Shown in pieces: positions 16,196-24,745 of a stretch of DNA of 45,301 nucleotides (positions within the stretch are counted from its first letter, which is position 1; the number at the start of each line of letters is the position of its first letter). The notes under the pieces were generated by a model, which ran no database searches, had not been told where the DNA came from, and saw nothing but the letters and a program-made list of their open reading frames with translations. The stretch comes from ZC4RG35 sp041747855 (lineage in GTDB: Bacteria; Actinomycetota; Acidimicrobiia; Spongiisociales; ZC4RG35), in the NCBI GenBank assembly GCA_041747855.1, contig JBGTEJ010000034.1:1-45301 (forward strand), in the 5' to 3' direction. Position numbers and translations under genes: made by a program.

Positions 16196-18679
16196 TCACT
16201 CCTGACCGGCGAGGGCCACTGGGTGGGTTTCGGAGGTGATCCCTTCGAAGGTGAGCTCGTCGTTCTCGGCGTCGAGGCTGACCAGAATGGTCATGCCGGC
16301 CTTGAACTCTCCGAGCAGGACACGCTCGGAAAGGGGGTCTTCGAGGAGTCGCTGGATGGCACGCCGCAGCGGCCGGGCGCCCAACTCGGGGTCATAACCC
16401 TTGTTGCCCAGGTGCTCCTTCGCCTCGTCAGTCAAGACCAGGTCGAGATGCTGGGTAGCAAGCTGCTCCCTGACCCTGACCAACATCAGATCGACGATCT
16501 GCTTCAGCTCGGCCGAGGTCAACTCGTGGAAGACGATGATCTCATCGAGACGATTGATGAACTCCGGTCGGAAGTGCTTCTTCAGCTCATCGGTGACCCG
16601 GTCCTTCATGTACTCGTATGAGACTTCCTCGTCGCCCTTGTGGAATCCGACCGCCTTCTTGTGGAGGTCGCGGGTCCCCAAGTTGGATGTCATGATGATG
16701 ACAGTGTTCTTGAAGTCGACGGTCCGACCCTGAGCGTCGGTCAATCGACCGTCCTCCAGGATCTGGAGAAGGGTGTTGAACACATCGGGGTGGGCCTTCT
16801 CGATCTCGTCGAAGAGCACCACTGAGAAGGGCTTGCGTCGCACCGCCTCGGTCAGCTGCCCACCTTCGTCGTAACCGACATAACCCGGAGGCGACCCGAC
16901 GAGTCGGCTCACGGTGTGCTTCTCCATGTATTCGGACATGTCGAGTTGGATGAGCGCATCCTCCTGACCGAACAGGAACTCGGTCAGTGCCCTTGCGGTC
17001 TCGGTCTTCCCGACACCCGAGGGCCCCAGGAAGATGAACGATCCGGATGGGCGACGGGGGTCCTTCAAACCTGCTCGGGTCCGACGGATTGCCTTGGAGA
17101 CAGCGGTGATGGCGTCGTGCTGACCGATGATCCGGTGGTGCAGTTCATCTTCCATGTGCACCAACCGAGCGGTCTCCTCTTCGGTGAGGCGGTGGACCGG
17201 GATTCCCGTCCACTGGGCAAGGACCTCGGCGATCTCCTCTTCTCCGATCACCCAGCTGCCGTCTGCCGAGTCGCGCTCGAGTTCCTCCCTCTCACGCAGC
17301 AGCGACCGCTCCTCGTCACGCAAGTTGACGGCGCGCTCGTAGTTCTCTCCTGAGAGTGCGTCGGCCTTGTCGCGACGGACTGCGCCGAGCTTCTTGTCGA
17401 CCTTGAGGATCTCCGGGTCGTCACTCACCCGATGGATGCGCATACGGCTACCGGCCTCGTCGATGAGGTCGATTGCCTTGTCGGGCAGGAATCGATCGGA
17501 GATGTAGCGGTCGGCGAGGTTGGCCGCAGACACGATCGCCTGTTCGGTGAATCTGACCGAGTGATGCTGCTCGTAACGGTCCTTGAGCCCCATGAGAATG
17601 TCGATGGTGTCGGTGAGGGACGGCTCGTCGACCTGGACGGGCTGGAACCGCCTCTCCAATGCCGAGTCCTTCTCCAGATACTTCCGGTACTCCTCGAGAG
17701 TGGTGGCACCGATCGTTTGCAGTTCACCCCTGGCCAGCATGGGCTTGAGAATGGATGCGGCGTCGATCGCCCCTTCGGCGGCACCAGCACCGACCAGAGT
17801 GTGGATCTCGTCGATGAAGAGGACGATGTCCCCACGACTCTTAATCTCTTTGAGGACTTTCTTGAGCCGCTCCTCGAAATCGCCGCGATAGCGGGACCCG
17901 GCGACAAGGGCGCCGAGGTCGAGGGTGTAGAGGTTCTTGCCTCTCAGATTCTCGGGTACATCGCCAGCGACGATCCGCTGGGCCAGACCTTCGACGATGG
18001 CGGTCTTGCCAACACCGGGCTCGCCGATGAGCACTGGATTGTTCTTGGTGCGTCGGGACAGGATCTGCATGACCCGCTCGATTTCACGAGCCCTGCCGAT
18101 AACCGGGTCGAGTGTGCCGTCCCGGGCGATCTGGGTGAGATTCCGACCGAACTGGTCGAGGACAGTCGACCCCGAAGACGAGCTCTCACGGCCTCCGCCC
18201 CCACCGCCGCTTTGACCCTTGGGCTGTTGCTCTTCACTGGCTCCGGGCCCGGAGAGAAGATGCATGACGGTCTGGCGGACCTTCTGAAGGTCGGCACCGA
18301 GGGATTGGAGGACCTGGGCGGCGACTCCTTCGCCTTCCCTGATGAGCCCGAGGAGGATGTGCTCGGTCCCGATGTAGTTGTGTCCCAGCTGAAGGGCCTC
18401 GCGGAGGGAGAGTTCGAGGACCTTCTTGGCACGCGGTGTGAAAGGTATGTGTCCCGGGGGCGACTGCTGGCCCTGTCCGATGATCTTGACCACTTCCTCG
18501 CGGACTGCGGTCAGGTCGATGTCGAGGGACTCGAGTGCGTTGGCCGCGATCCCCTCACCTTCGTTCAGAAGACCGAGGAGGATGTGCTCGGTCCCGATGT
18601 AATTGTGGTTGAGATAGCGCGCTTCTTCCTGGGCGAGGACGACCACCCTGCGAGCTCGATCTGTGAAACGTTCAAACAC
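16196..18679 (-). CDS. clpC: ATP-dependent Clp protease ATPase subunit ClpC
   Basis: 827 aa from GTG 18679 (GGAG 6 nt upstream). Two Clp_N repeats (about 1-150; NYIGTEHILLGLL and NYIGTEHILLGLI), a Gly/Ser-rich linker with a run of Gly (about 155-170), AAA+ module 1 (Walker A GEPGVGKT), a UVR-like middle region (YERAVNLRDEERSLL), AAA+ module 2 (Walker A GPSGVGKT) and a ClpP-docking type loop (the VGF-like KAVGFHKGDEE). It unfolds substrates for ClpP and takes adaptors through its N-domain. M. tuberculosis ClpC1 has the same layout. Divergently transcribed from the polyprenyl synthase gene over 98 nt. Confidence 0.97.
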   Translation of the reverse strand: MFERFTDRARRVVVLAQEEARYLNHNYIGTEHILLGLLNEGEGIAANALESLDIDLTAVREEVVKIIGQGQQSPPGHIPFTPRAKKVLELSLREALQLGHNYIGTEHILLGLIREGEGVAAQVLQSLGADLQKVRQTVMHLLSGPGASEEQQPKGQSGGGGGGRESSSSGSTVLDQFGRNLTQIARDGTLDPVIGRAREIERVMQILSRRTKNNPVLIGEPGVGKTAIVEGLAQRIVAGDVPENLRGKNLYTLDLGALVAGSRYRGDFEERLKKVLKEIKSRGDIVLFIDEIHTLVGAGAAEGAIDAASILKPMLARGELQTIGATTLEEYRKYLEKDSALERRFQPVQVDEPSLTDTIDILMGLKDRYEQHHSVRFTEQAIVSAANLADRYISDRFLPDKAIDLIDEAGSRMRIHRVSDDPEILKVDKKLGAVRRDKADALSGENYERAVNLRDEERSLLREREELERDSADGSWVIGEEEIAEVLAQWTGIPVHRLTEEETARLVHMEDELHHRIIGQHDAITAVSKAIRRTRAGLKDPRRPSGSFIFLGPSGVGKTETARALTEFLFGQEDALIQLDMSEYMEKHTVSRLVGSPPGYVGYDEGGQLTEAVRRKPFSVVLFDEIEKAHPDVFNTLLQILEDGRLTDAQGRTVDFKNTVIIMTSNLGTRDLHKKAVGFHKGDEEVSYEYMKDRVTDELKKHFRPEFINRLDEIIVFHELTSAELKQIVDLMLVRVREQLATQHLDLVLTDEAKEHLGNKGYDPELGARPLRRAIQRLLEDPLSERVLLGEFKAGMTILVSLDAENDELTFEGITSETHPVALAGQE

Positions 18680-18777
18680 ACGCTTCTCCTGGGCCTGACA
18701 TACCTAATTCTATCACCGGGCAGGATTCTGACTTGCGTCGGTCCCAGCCAGCCTTACCTGTAATACCATCGGCATTA

Positions 18778-19761
18778 ATGGAAGACCTCCAAAGTCTTGT
18801 CGATATTCCGAGAATCTGGGAGCATCTCGACCGGGTTGAGGAACGACTCCTCGAATCATCGACTTCGGGTGACGCCTACCTGACCAAGATAGCCCAACAC
18901 CTGCTGCTTGCAGGGGGCAAGAGATTTCGGCCGCTGCTTGCTCTGCTGGCCGCCGAGTTTGGTGAAGTTTCCGACCACAGGGCGGTCGAGGCCGGGGTCG
19001 CTGTCGAGTTGATTCATGTCGGCTCCCTCTACCACGACGATGTCATCGATGAGGCCGACACCCGCAGGGGTGCCTCCTCGGCCAACGCCAACTGGACGAA
19101 CACGGTGGCGATCCTGGCTGGAGACTTCCTGATGGCACGGGCCTCGGAAGTGGCCGCCACCTATTTGAACCAGGAATCAGTGAGGCTTCTCGCCTCCACG
19201 TATGCCGAGTTGGTCGAAGGCCAGACCAGGGAACTCCAACTCGTCGGCGACCTGACCCACAAACTCGACGATTACTACCAGGTCATAGGTGGGAAGACTG
19301 CCTCACTGGTGAGAACGTCGGCAAGATTGGGCGCAATGGCCGGGGAGGCCACAGATGAGGTGGTCGAGAGTCTCTCGACATGGGCGTGGGAAGTCGGGAT
19401 GGTTTTCCAGATAGCCGATGACGCCCTCGACCTGGTCGCCGACGAGGAGACGATCGGAAAACCCGCCGGCTCCGACATCCGGGAAGGGACGTTCACCGCA
19501 CCGGTCCTCATGGCAGCAGCCGACGACGAGAGAGTCTTGTCTCTCCTTGGTGGCGGCAAGCCCTATGCAGAGGCTGCGGTTATCGAAGTCATCGATCTGG
19601 TCCGGTCAGGCGGCTATGTGGATCTAGCCCTCGAGGAAGCCTTCCGGAGGATCGGCGCCGCCGACACCGCCTTGTCAGCACTCCCAACCGGGAAGCCACG
19701 AGCGATCCTCGAGTCACTGGGCAGGTTCCTGGTAGCCCGTGTCGAAGCGGCGCGTTTTTAG
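18778..19761 (+). CDS. Trans-polyprenyl diphosphate synthase (long-chain)
   Basis: 327 aa from ATG 18778. GGKRFRPLLALLA is the first conserved block; the first Asp-rich motif DDVID lies in LYHDDVIDEADTRRG and the second DDALD in QIADDALDLVADEE; both are intact, plus the KTASL block. The residues ahead of the first Asp-rich motif (SLYH) are not bulky enough to force a short product, so a long chain (for menaquinone or undecaprenyl-type carriers) is likely; exact length not predictable. It condenses IPP with an allylic diphosphate in the cytoplasm, using products of the MEP pathway to which ispF in this window belongs. A TAATAC box at about 18761 would place transcription start close to the ATG. 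Confidence 0.93.
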   Translation: MEDLQSLVDIPRIWEHLDRVEERLLESSTSGDAYLTKIAQHLLLAGGKRFRPLLALLAAEFGEVSDHRAVEAGVAVELIHVGSLYHDDVIDEADTRRGASSANANWTNTVAILAGDFLMARASEVAATYLNQESVRLLASTYAELVEGQTRELQLVGDLTHKLDDYYQVIGGKTASLVRTSARLGAMAGEATDEVVESLSTWAWEVGMVFQIADDALDLVADEETIGKPAGSDIREGTFTAPVLMAAADDERVLSLLGGGKPYAEAAVIEVIDLVRSGGYVDLALEEAFRRIGAADTALSALPTGKPRAILESLGRFLVARVEAARF

Positions 19762-19781
19762 CTCGCCCCTCGAGTGCTGGT

Positions 19782-20144
19782 TTAGTCCAACGCCCTGCTG
19801 ATCAACCCGCTCACCACACTGATGACCAGCGCTCCCAGGAAGGTCGCCCAGAAAAAGCCGGTCGAGGAGAGGCCGAGGCTGAAGACCGATTCGGAGAGCC
19901 AGACCACGAGCTGAAGGGCCAGAGCGTTGATGACCAGCAGAAACAGACCGAGTGTGATCAGTATGAAGGGGAGCCCGAGCAGCTTCATTACAGGCTTCAC
20001 CCACCAGTTGACCGCCACCAGTAGGGCAGTAACGGCCAGGTACGACAACCAGGACGAGCCGTCGAACTCGAGACCTGGAACGAGCCAGATGGCCACCCAC
20101 AAGGCGGCCGCCGTGGCCAGCATTCGGACTACTACGTTCCTCAT
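19782..20144 (-). CDS. Small membrane protein, phage holin superfamily 4 (DUF/PF04020-like)
   Basis: 120 aa with four hydrophobic segments (about 5-22, 32-48, 58-82, 92-115). The block NWWVKPVMKLLGLPFIL followed by TLGLFLLVINALAL is the signature of the Phage_holin_4_2 family, widely present in bacterial chromosomes outside prophages; function is not established. Its ATG overlaps the lysS stop by 4 nt. It ends 20 nt from the convergent polyprenyl synthase stop. Confidence 0.9.
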   Translation of the reverse strand: MRNVVVRMLATAAALWVAIWLVPGLEFDGSSWLSYLAVTALLVAVNWWVKPVMKLLGLPFILITLGLFLLVINALALQLVVWLSESVFSLGLSSTGFFWATFLGALVISVVSGLISRALD

Positions 20145-21637
20145 TCCTCTTCTCCTTCTTCGTTTAGTCGTCTCAGAGTAGGGAACAGGATCACATCACG
20201 GATGTGGGTCTGCCCGGTGAGCAGCATGACCAGACGATCGACACCGATACCGAGACCGCCCGTAGGTGGCATCCCGTATTCGAGGGCGAGGAGGTAGTCG
20301 AGGTCGACGGGGTGGGCCTCGTCGTCACCTGCAGCCCTGGCCTCGGCCTGCTCCTCGAATCTTTGCCGCTGATCGTCGGGATCGTTGAGCTCGCTGAAGG
20401 CATTCGCATACTCGGAGCCCGCAATCACCAGTTCGAATCGGTCCACCAAGCGGGGGTCGTCGGCGTTCCTCCGTGCCAACGGTGATACCTCGACCGGATA
20501 CTCGGTGACGAAAGTGGGCTTCCAGATCGTGGCCTCCACAGCTTCCTCGTAGATCTCGTTGATGATTCGGCCCGCCGACCATCCGGGTTCGACCTCGATT
20601 CCGAGACCCCTTGCGATGGTGGCCAATTCGCTCGGAGGTGTGTCCAAGTCGACAGTTTCGCCGAGGTGCTCGGTGATCAGTTCGACCATGGTGGCGCGCC
20701 GGAAAGGAACACTCAGCGACAACTCTCGGTCCTTGTGAATGATCTTGGTGCTCCCCGCCACAATCCGGGAGACCTCGGCCACCACCGCTTCGACGAGATC
20801 CATGATGTCCTCGTAGTCCGCCATCGCCTGGTAGGCCTCGAGCATGGTGAACTCGGGATTGTGAGTGGCATCGATGCCCTCGTTCCGGAAGATCCGACCG
20901 ATCTCGAACACCTTCTCCATGCCCCCGACCACCAGACGTTTCAGATAGAGCTCGGTGGCTATACGCAAGTACATCACCTGGTCCAAGGCGTTGTGCTCGG
21001 TGACGAATGGGCGAGCTGTGGCCCCCGTCGCCTGGGGCAACAAGATCGGCGTCTCCACTTCGACGAAACCCCGAATCTCGAACTGACGTCGAAGCTCAGC
21101 AACCGTCTTGGCCCGCGCCAGTGCCACCCGACGGGACTCCTCATTGACCATGAGGTCGAGATAGCGGCGACGACTGCGGAGTTCGATGTCGGCGAGTCCG
21201 TGCCATTTGTCGGGGAGGGGCCGGAGGGACTTCTGTAGGAGGACGAAATCGGAGACCCTTATGCTGAGCTCGCCCTTCTTGGTCGTCATCACCGTTCCCG
21301 ATGCGCCAACCCAGTCGCCCAGATCGAGGTCGGAGAACCGGGTGGCACCTTCCTCGCCCACGTCGGACTGGTCGACGAAGAGTTGGATGGTTCCCGAACC
21401 GTCTCTGAGGGTCCCGAACTGGAGCTTTCCAAACGAACGGATGAGCATGAGACGTCCCGCCACTGTCGCCTGGTCCGGAGTCTGACTGCCTGGTTCGAGC
21501 TGGGCATACCGATCATGGATGTCGAGGGCAGAGTGAGAGCGGTCGAACCTCTCGGGATACCCACCCTCGGCAAGCACCCTTTGGTGCTTCAGCCGTCTCG
21601 CCGCAATCAACTGCTCTTCGGTTCTGCCATCACTCAT
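20141..21637 (-). CDS. lysS: Lysyl-tRNA synthetase, class II
   Basis: 498 aa. N-terminal OB-fold anticodon-binding domain (about 60-160; VAGRLMLIRSFGKLQF). Catalytic domain with motif 2 (FRNEGIDATHNPEFTMLEAY) and motif 3 (GLGIGVDRLVMLLTGQ). Ends in the usual IRDVILFPTLR. Charges tRNA-Lys. It lies 3 nt after panC and overlaps the holin-like gene by 4 nt. The panC-lysS proximity recalls M. tuberculosis, but panD and coaX, expected between them, are absent. Confidence 0.97.
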   Translation of the reverse strand: MSDGRTEEQLIAARRLKHQRVLAEGGYPERFDRSHSALDIHDRYAQLEPGSQTPDQATVAGRLMLIRSFGKLQFGTLRDGSGTIQLFVDQSDVGEEGATRFSDLDLGDWVGASGTVMTTKKGELSIRVSDFVLLQKSLRPLPDKWHGLADIELRSRRRYLDLMVNEESRRVALARAKTVAELRRQFEIRGFVEVETPILLPQATGATARPFVTEHNALDQVMYLRIATELYLKRLVVGGMEKVFEIGRIFRNEGIDATHNPEFTMLEAYQAMADYEDIMDLVEAVVAEVSRIVAGSTKIIHKDRELSLSVPFRRATMVELITEHLGETVDLDTPPSELATIARGLGIEVEPGWSAGRIINEIYEEAVEATIWKPTFVTEYPVEVSPLARRNADDPRLVDRFELVIAGSEYANAFSELNDPDDQRQRFEEQAEARAAGDDEAHPVDLDYLLALEYGMPPTGGLGIGVDRLVMLLTGQTHIRDVILFPTLRRLNEEGEEE

Positions 21638-21640
21638 CTG

Positions 21641-22537
21641 TCAACCCCGATCTTTCCTCGCGGCGAGGGCGCTCGACGACTCCAGCAGCACGCCACGGTC
21701 GGGTACAGGTCCTTCATCGACCCAATCGAAGATGACATTGTCGATGAGTCGCACGTTCCCTGAAGTGGCGGCCACGGCGAGCACTGCAGGCTCATCGAGA
21801 GTGCTTATCGGTCGCATCGTCGCCACCGAAGCCAACTTCACGTAGTCCACATCCAATCGGTTGATCGAACGCAACACCGTCGATTCCAGTCGGGCTCCCC
21901 TTCTCTCCCCGGCATCGACTTGTTCGGCGGCCTGGAACAGACCTCTACTGATGGCGAGCGCTCCTTCTCTGGCCACACGGTCGAGTCTCACGTTGCGGCT
22001 GGAAAGAGCGAGACCGTCGGGCTCTCTCACCACCGGAGCTTCGATGATCTCGATCGGGAAGCGGAGGTCCGCGGTCATGGCCCGCAGCACCGCCAATTGT
22101 TGGGCGTCCTTGCGACCGAACATGGCCACATCGGGTCGCAGCCCGGCGAAGAGCTTGGCCACGACTGTGGCCACACCGACAAAGTGCCCGGGACGGTGCT
22201 TTCCCTCCATTTCGTCGGTCACTCCACTCACCTCGACCGTGGTGACGGACACACCCCCGTAGACCTCTTCTTGACTTGGGGCGAACAGAACGTCCACCCC
22301 CGCAGACCTCGCCAGATCGGCATCACGATCTTCGGCCCTCGGATATGCGTCGAAGTCAGACGGATCGTTGAACTGAGTCGGGTTGACGAACAACGACACG
22401 ACCACCGTGTCACATCGTTCCCTCAACATTTCCATGAGGCGTATGTGACCTTCGTGGAAGAAGCCGAGTGTCGGTAACAGCCCCACGGTTCCCTCGTAGA
22501 GTCCTCTCGCCGCGTCGAAAGTGCGACTCACCTCCAT
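21641..22537 (-). CDS. panC: Pantothenate synthetase
   Basis: 298 aa. It joins pantoate and beta-alanine with ATP to make pantothenate. LLPTLGFFHEGH (20-31) holds the nucleotide-binding HxGH motif, where the usual VPTMGALHEGH shows L/F changes. VVSLFVNPTQFNDPSDFDAYPR binds substrate; GRKDAQQLAVLRAM and the KMSKS-equivalent LALSSRN are intact. The ATG overlaps the DUF2520 stop by 10 nt. Coupled expression with the DUF2520 reductase-like protein fits one pantothenate operon. Confidence 0.95.
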   Translation of the reverse strand: MEVSRTFDAARGLYEGTVGLLPTLGFFHEGHIRLMEMLRERCDTVVVSLFVNPTQFNDPSDFDAYPRAEDRDADLARSAGVDVLFAPSQEEVYGGVSVTTVEVSGVTDEMEGKHRPGHFVGVATVVAKLFAGLRPDVAMFGRKDAQQLAVLRAMTADLRFPIEIIEAPVVREPDGLALSSRNVRLDRVAREGALAISRGLFQAAEQVDAGERRGARLESTVLRSINRLDVDYVKLASVATMRPISTLDEPAVLAVAATSGNVRLIDNVIFDWVDEGPVPDRGVLLESSSALAARKDRG

Positions 22538-23385
22538 TGGTCGATGTCTCCGTCTCGGCCCGCCCGGATGGCGGTCGCTTCGGCAACCAACCGGAACTGC
22601 TCACCTACCGAATCCGAGACACGCTGCGCTGCAGCCAGGTGTCCTCTGACAGTCTCCAGATCGCCTCTCGAGATCGGCCCCGTCAGTGCCGATTCGGCGC
22701 CGTCCTCAAAGACGTTGGCCATCACCTGCTGTGCGAGCGGTCTTGCCACGGTCGCATCTATCCCGGCGGAGCGGTAGAGGTCGCCGGCAATCGCCAGCGC
22801 GGTCACCACGAAATTGGAAGTGGCGGCCGCGGCGGCGTGATAGGAGGGACGAGCATCATCTTCCAGTTCGAACGGAGTCATCCCCAACGAAACACCAAGG
22901 GAGTTGAGCCTTTCGACGGCGAGGGGGTCTCCTCCGATCCCGACATGGGCCGAGGCGAGGGCAAGTGAACCCCGTTCCGGATCGGGAAGGGTTTGAAGCG
23001 GATGGAAGCCGCCCACAGCCGGGCCTTGGACTCGCAAAGGCGCAAGCACATCGGTTGAAACGAACCCGGAGACGTGGGCGACTACACCCACGTCGTAGAC
23101 CAGTCCGTCGAGGAGACCGACGACTTCTTCGATGGCCCCATCCTTCACGGCTATCAAGGCAACATCGACCGGTGGAAGTGGGTCACCCCAGTTCAGGTTC
23201 GGGCCGTATCGCTGGGTTCCGGACCGTGAAAGGACACCGACTATCCGATGCCCGGCAGCCGCTGCGGCCAGGGCGATGGATCCTCCGGCGCGTCCCGGCC
23301 CGACAACCACCAATCGCAGTCCGGTCGAATCGAGGTCACGACGCTCTACGAACGGATTGGAGTTGTCCGACCTGTCTGCAGTCAC
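22528..23385 (-). CDS. Rossmann-fold and DUF2520 domain protein (putative pantothenate-pathway oxidoreductase)
   Basis: 285 aa, GTG start. N-terminal NAD(P)-binding Rossmann domain: LRLVVVGPGRAGGSIALAAA (GxGxxG-type) at about 23-42. The C-terminal DUF2520 helical domain holds SLGMTPFELEDDARPSYHAAA and NFVVTALAIAGDLYR. This family sits directly ahead of panC in many actinobacteria (M. tuberculosis Rv3603c). A ketopantoate-reductase-like role has been suggested by that context, but the activity is not proven, so I give no symbol. Confidence 0.9.
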   Translation of the reverse strand: MTADRSDNSNPFVERRDLDSTGLRLVVVGPGRAGGSIALAAAAAGHRIVGVLSRSGTQRYGPNLNWGDPLPPVDVALIAVKDGAIEEVVGLLDGLVYDVGVVAHVSGFVSTDVLAPLRVQGPAVGGFHPLQTLPDPERGSLALASAHVGIGGDPLAVERLNSLGVSLGMTPFELEDDARPSYHAAAAATSNFVVTALAIAGDLYRSAGIDATVARPLAQQVMANVFEDGAESALTGPISRGDLETVRGHLAAAQRVSDSVGEQFRLVAEATAIRAGRDGDIDQWR

Positions 23386-23420
23386 GCCGTGAGGTTACTG
23401 CCAGGGACAGAGGGGAGTTA

Positions 23421-23756
23421 TCAGCCCTGAAGCTGGTCCGGTGGGATCACCGGCCACTGCGAGTCGACAGCCGCCTTCTCGCTTCGGTAGTTGTCTCGAC
23501 GTTTCCAGAACCTGGTCTTCCACACCTTGAATCGGTTCGGTGGTGGGGTGGGGGCTCGGGCGCCGGTTTCGCCCGTCTTGTTAGCGGTGCGTCTCTGTTC
23601 GGGCAGGACGATCTCGTCTGGATCGTCAATGGCGTGCAACATCTGATGGGTGGCGTGACGAGTGGCGCGGTGCTCGAGTTTGCGGTCGTCACGTGTGGGG
23701 CGAGCGTCGTCATACCCCGGGATATCGAGTCTGTGATCTCTCGACCGTTTTGCCAT
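23421..23756 (-). CDS. Small basic hypothetical protein in the pan/fol operon
   Basis: 111 aa. AAGGAG lies 9 nt upstream of the ATG, which strongly supports translation. The protein is hydrophilic, rich in Arg, Asp and His (start MAKRSRDHRLDIPGYDDARP), with a Pro/basic middle (APTPPPNRFKVWKTRFWKRR) and no Cys or membrane segment. I recognise no family. It sits 35 nt before the DUF2520 gene and 150 nt after folK, where M. tuberculosis has two unrelated small genes. High positive charge suggests nucleic acid or membrane-surface contact (inference only). Confidence 0.72.
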   Translation of the reverse strand: MAKRSRDHRLDIPGYDDARPTRDDRKLEHRATRHATHQMLHAIDDPDEIVLPEQRRTANKTGETGARAPTPPPNRFKVWKTRFWKRRDNYRSEKAAVDSQWPVIPPDQLQG

Positions 23757-23906
23757 TTGCTTCTGCTCCTTCTCTCTGACAGGCGTCGATGACTGATCTG
23801 GAGCAATTCAGGCGGAGCACGGTCGCTCACCATCAATTGGAAGGTAGCACGGAAGCCAGGATGTTGGTAGGGGCTCAGGTCCCACGGTGGGTGGGCAAGG
23901 CAACTG

Positions 23907-24389
23907 CTACCAGTCGCTATGGACGACCTCGATGCCTACCGCCCCGACCGAATCCTTCAACTCGGATGCCGTCCTCTCACCGGCCAGAGTGGCGTCAGGC
24001 CAGACCTCGACGAGGGGATACAGGACGAAGGCACGAAGGTGCGCCCGTGGGTGCGGAACCTGGAGAATGTCGGTTTCGAGCCGTCCGCCATCCCAGACGA
24101 TGACATCGATGTCGATGGTCCTCGGCCCCCACCGCTCATGTCTCAGACGACCACCCTCGGCTTCTATCCGCAGGCAGTGTTCGAGCATTTCTTCGGGCTC
24201 GAGAGGAGTGTGCAGAAGGACGACGGCGTTCAGATACGGTTCCTGCTCCGGCCCGCCAACAGGATCGGTCTCATAGACGCCGGACCGTTCCTGGATCTCC
24301 CCGAGTCGATCGAGTTGTCGCACCGCTCGCCGGAGGTTGGCCATCCGGTCCCCCAGGTTCGAGCCCAGGGCGAGGGCGTATCGATTCAT
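23907..24389 (-). CDS. folK: 6-hydroxymethyl-7,8-dihydropterin pyrophosphokinase
   Basis: 160 aa. Transfers pyrophosphate from ATP to 6-hydroxymethyl-dihydropterin in folate synthesis. ALGSNLGDRMANLRRAV is the N-terminal motif; YETDPVGGPEQEPYLNAVV binds pterin; RWGPRTIDIDVIVWDG carries the two catalytic Mg-binding Asp residues; VPHPRAHLRAFVLYPL is the family signature. The ATG overlaps the folB stop by 4 nt. Confidence 0.96.
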   Translation of the reverse strand: MNRYALALGSNLGDRMANLRRAVRQLDRLGEIQERSGVYETDPVGGPEQEPYLNAVVLLHTPLEPEEMLEHCLRIEAEGGRLRHERWGPRTIDIDVIVWDGGRLETDILQVPHPRAHLRAFVLYPLVEVWPDATLAGERTASELKDSVGAVGIEVVHSDW

Positions 24390-24745
24390 CTGCCCCGCTC
24401 TATGGTCACCGACACATCCGAAAGCGCAACATCCACCGGTGCGTTCGGCTTGTGGATGGTCACTCTCACCCGCTCCACACGGTCGAACGCAAGCACCGTC
24501 TCAGCGACCCGCGCCGCCACCTTCTCGATGAGCCGGTGTGACTCGGATCCCACTACCTCGCGGACCTCATTGGCCAGGGTTCCGTAGTCGAGTGTGTCCC
24601 CTAGGACATCCGATTCGCCAGCCTTGGAGAGATCGACGAATGCGGTGACGTCGACTTTGAAGACCTGAGCCTTCTCCTGCTCGAACTCGAACACCCCATG
24701 ACGCGCATAGACCTCTATCCCAGCCAAGTCGATGCGGTCGGTCAC
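24386..24745 (-). CDS. folB: Dihydroneopterin aldolase
   Basis: 119 aa. Cleaves 7,8-dihydroneopterin to 6-hydroxymethyl-dihydropterin plus glycolaldehyde. ARHGVFEFEQEKAQVF contains the conserved E22. SHRLIEKVAARVAETVL holds the pterin-anchoring Glu. VTIHKPNAPV contains the catalytic Lys. Short single-domain enzyme of normal length that forms an octamer in the family. Coupled by 4-nt overlaps to the phosphatase-like gene upstream and folK downstream. Confidence 0.95.
   Translation of the reverse strand: MTDRIDLAGIEVYARHGVFEFEQEKAQVFKVDVTAFVDLSKAGESDVLGDTLDYGTLANEVREVVGSESHRLIEKVAARVAETVLAFDRVERVRVTIHKPNAPVDVALSDVSVTIERGR

Noticed and set aside
17432..18763. Plus-strand open frame of 443 codons
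   Set aside because: Antisense to clpC, whose motifs are all intact on the minus strand.
19782..20144. Prophage remnant suggested by the holin-like protein
   Set aside because: This holin_4_2 family is common in chromosomes, the gene is coupled to lysS, and no other phage gene is near.
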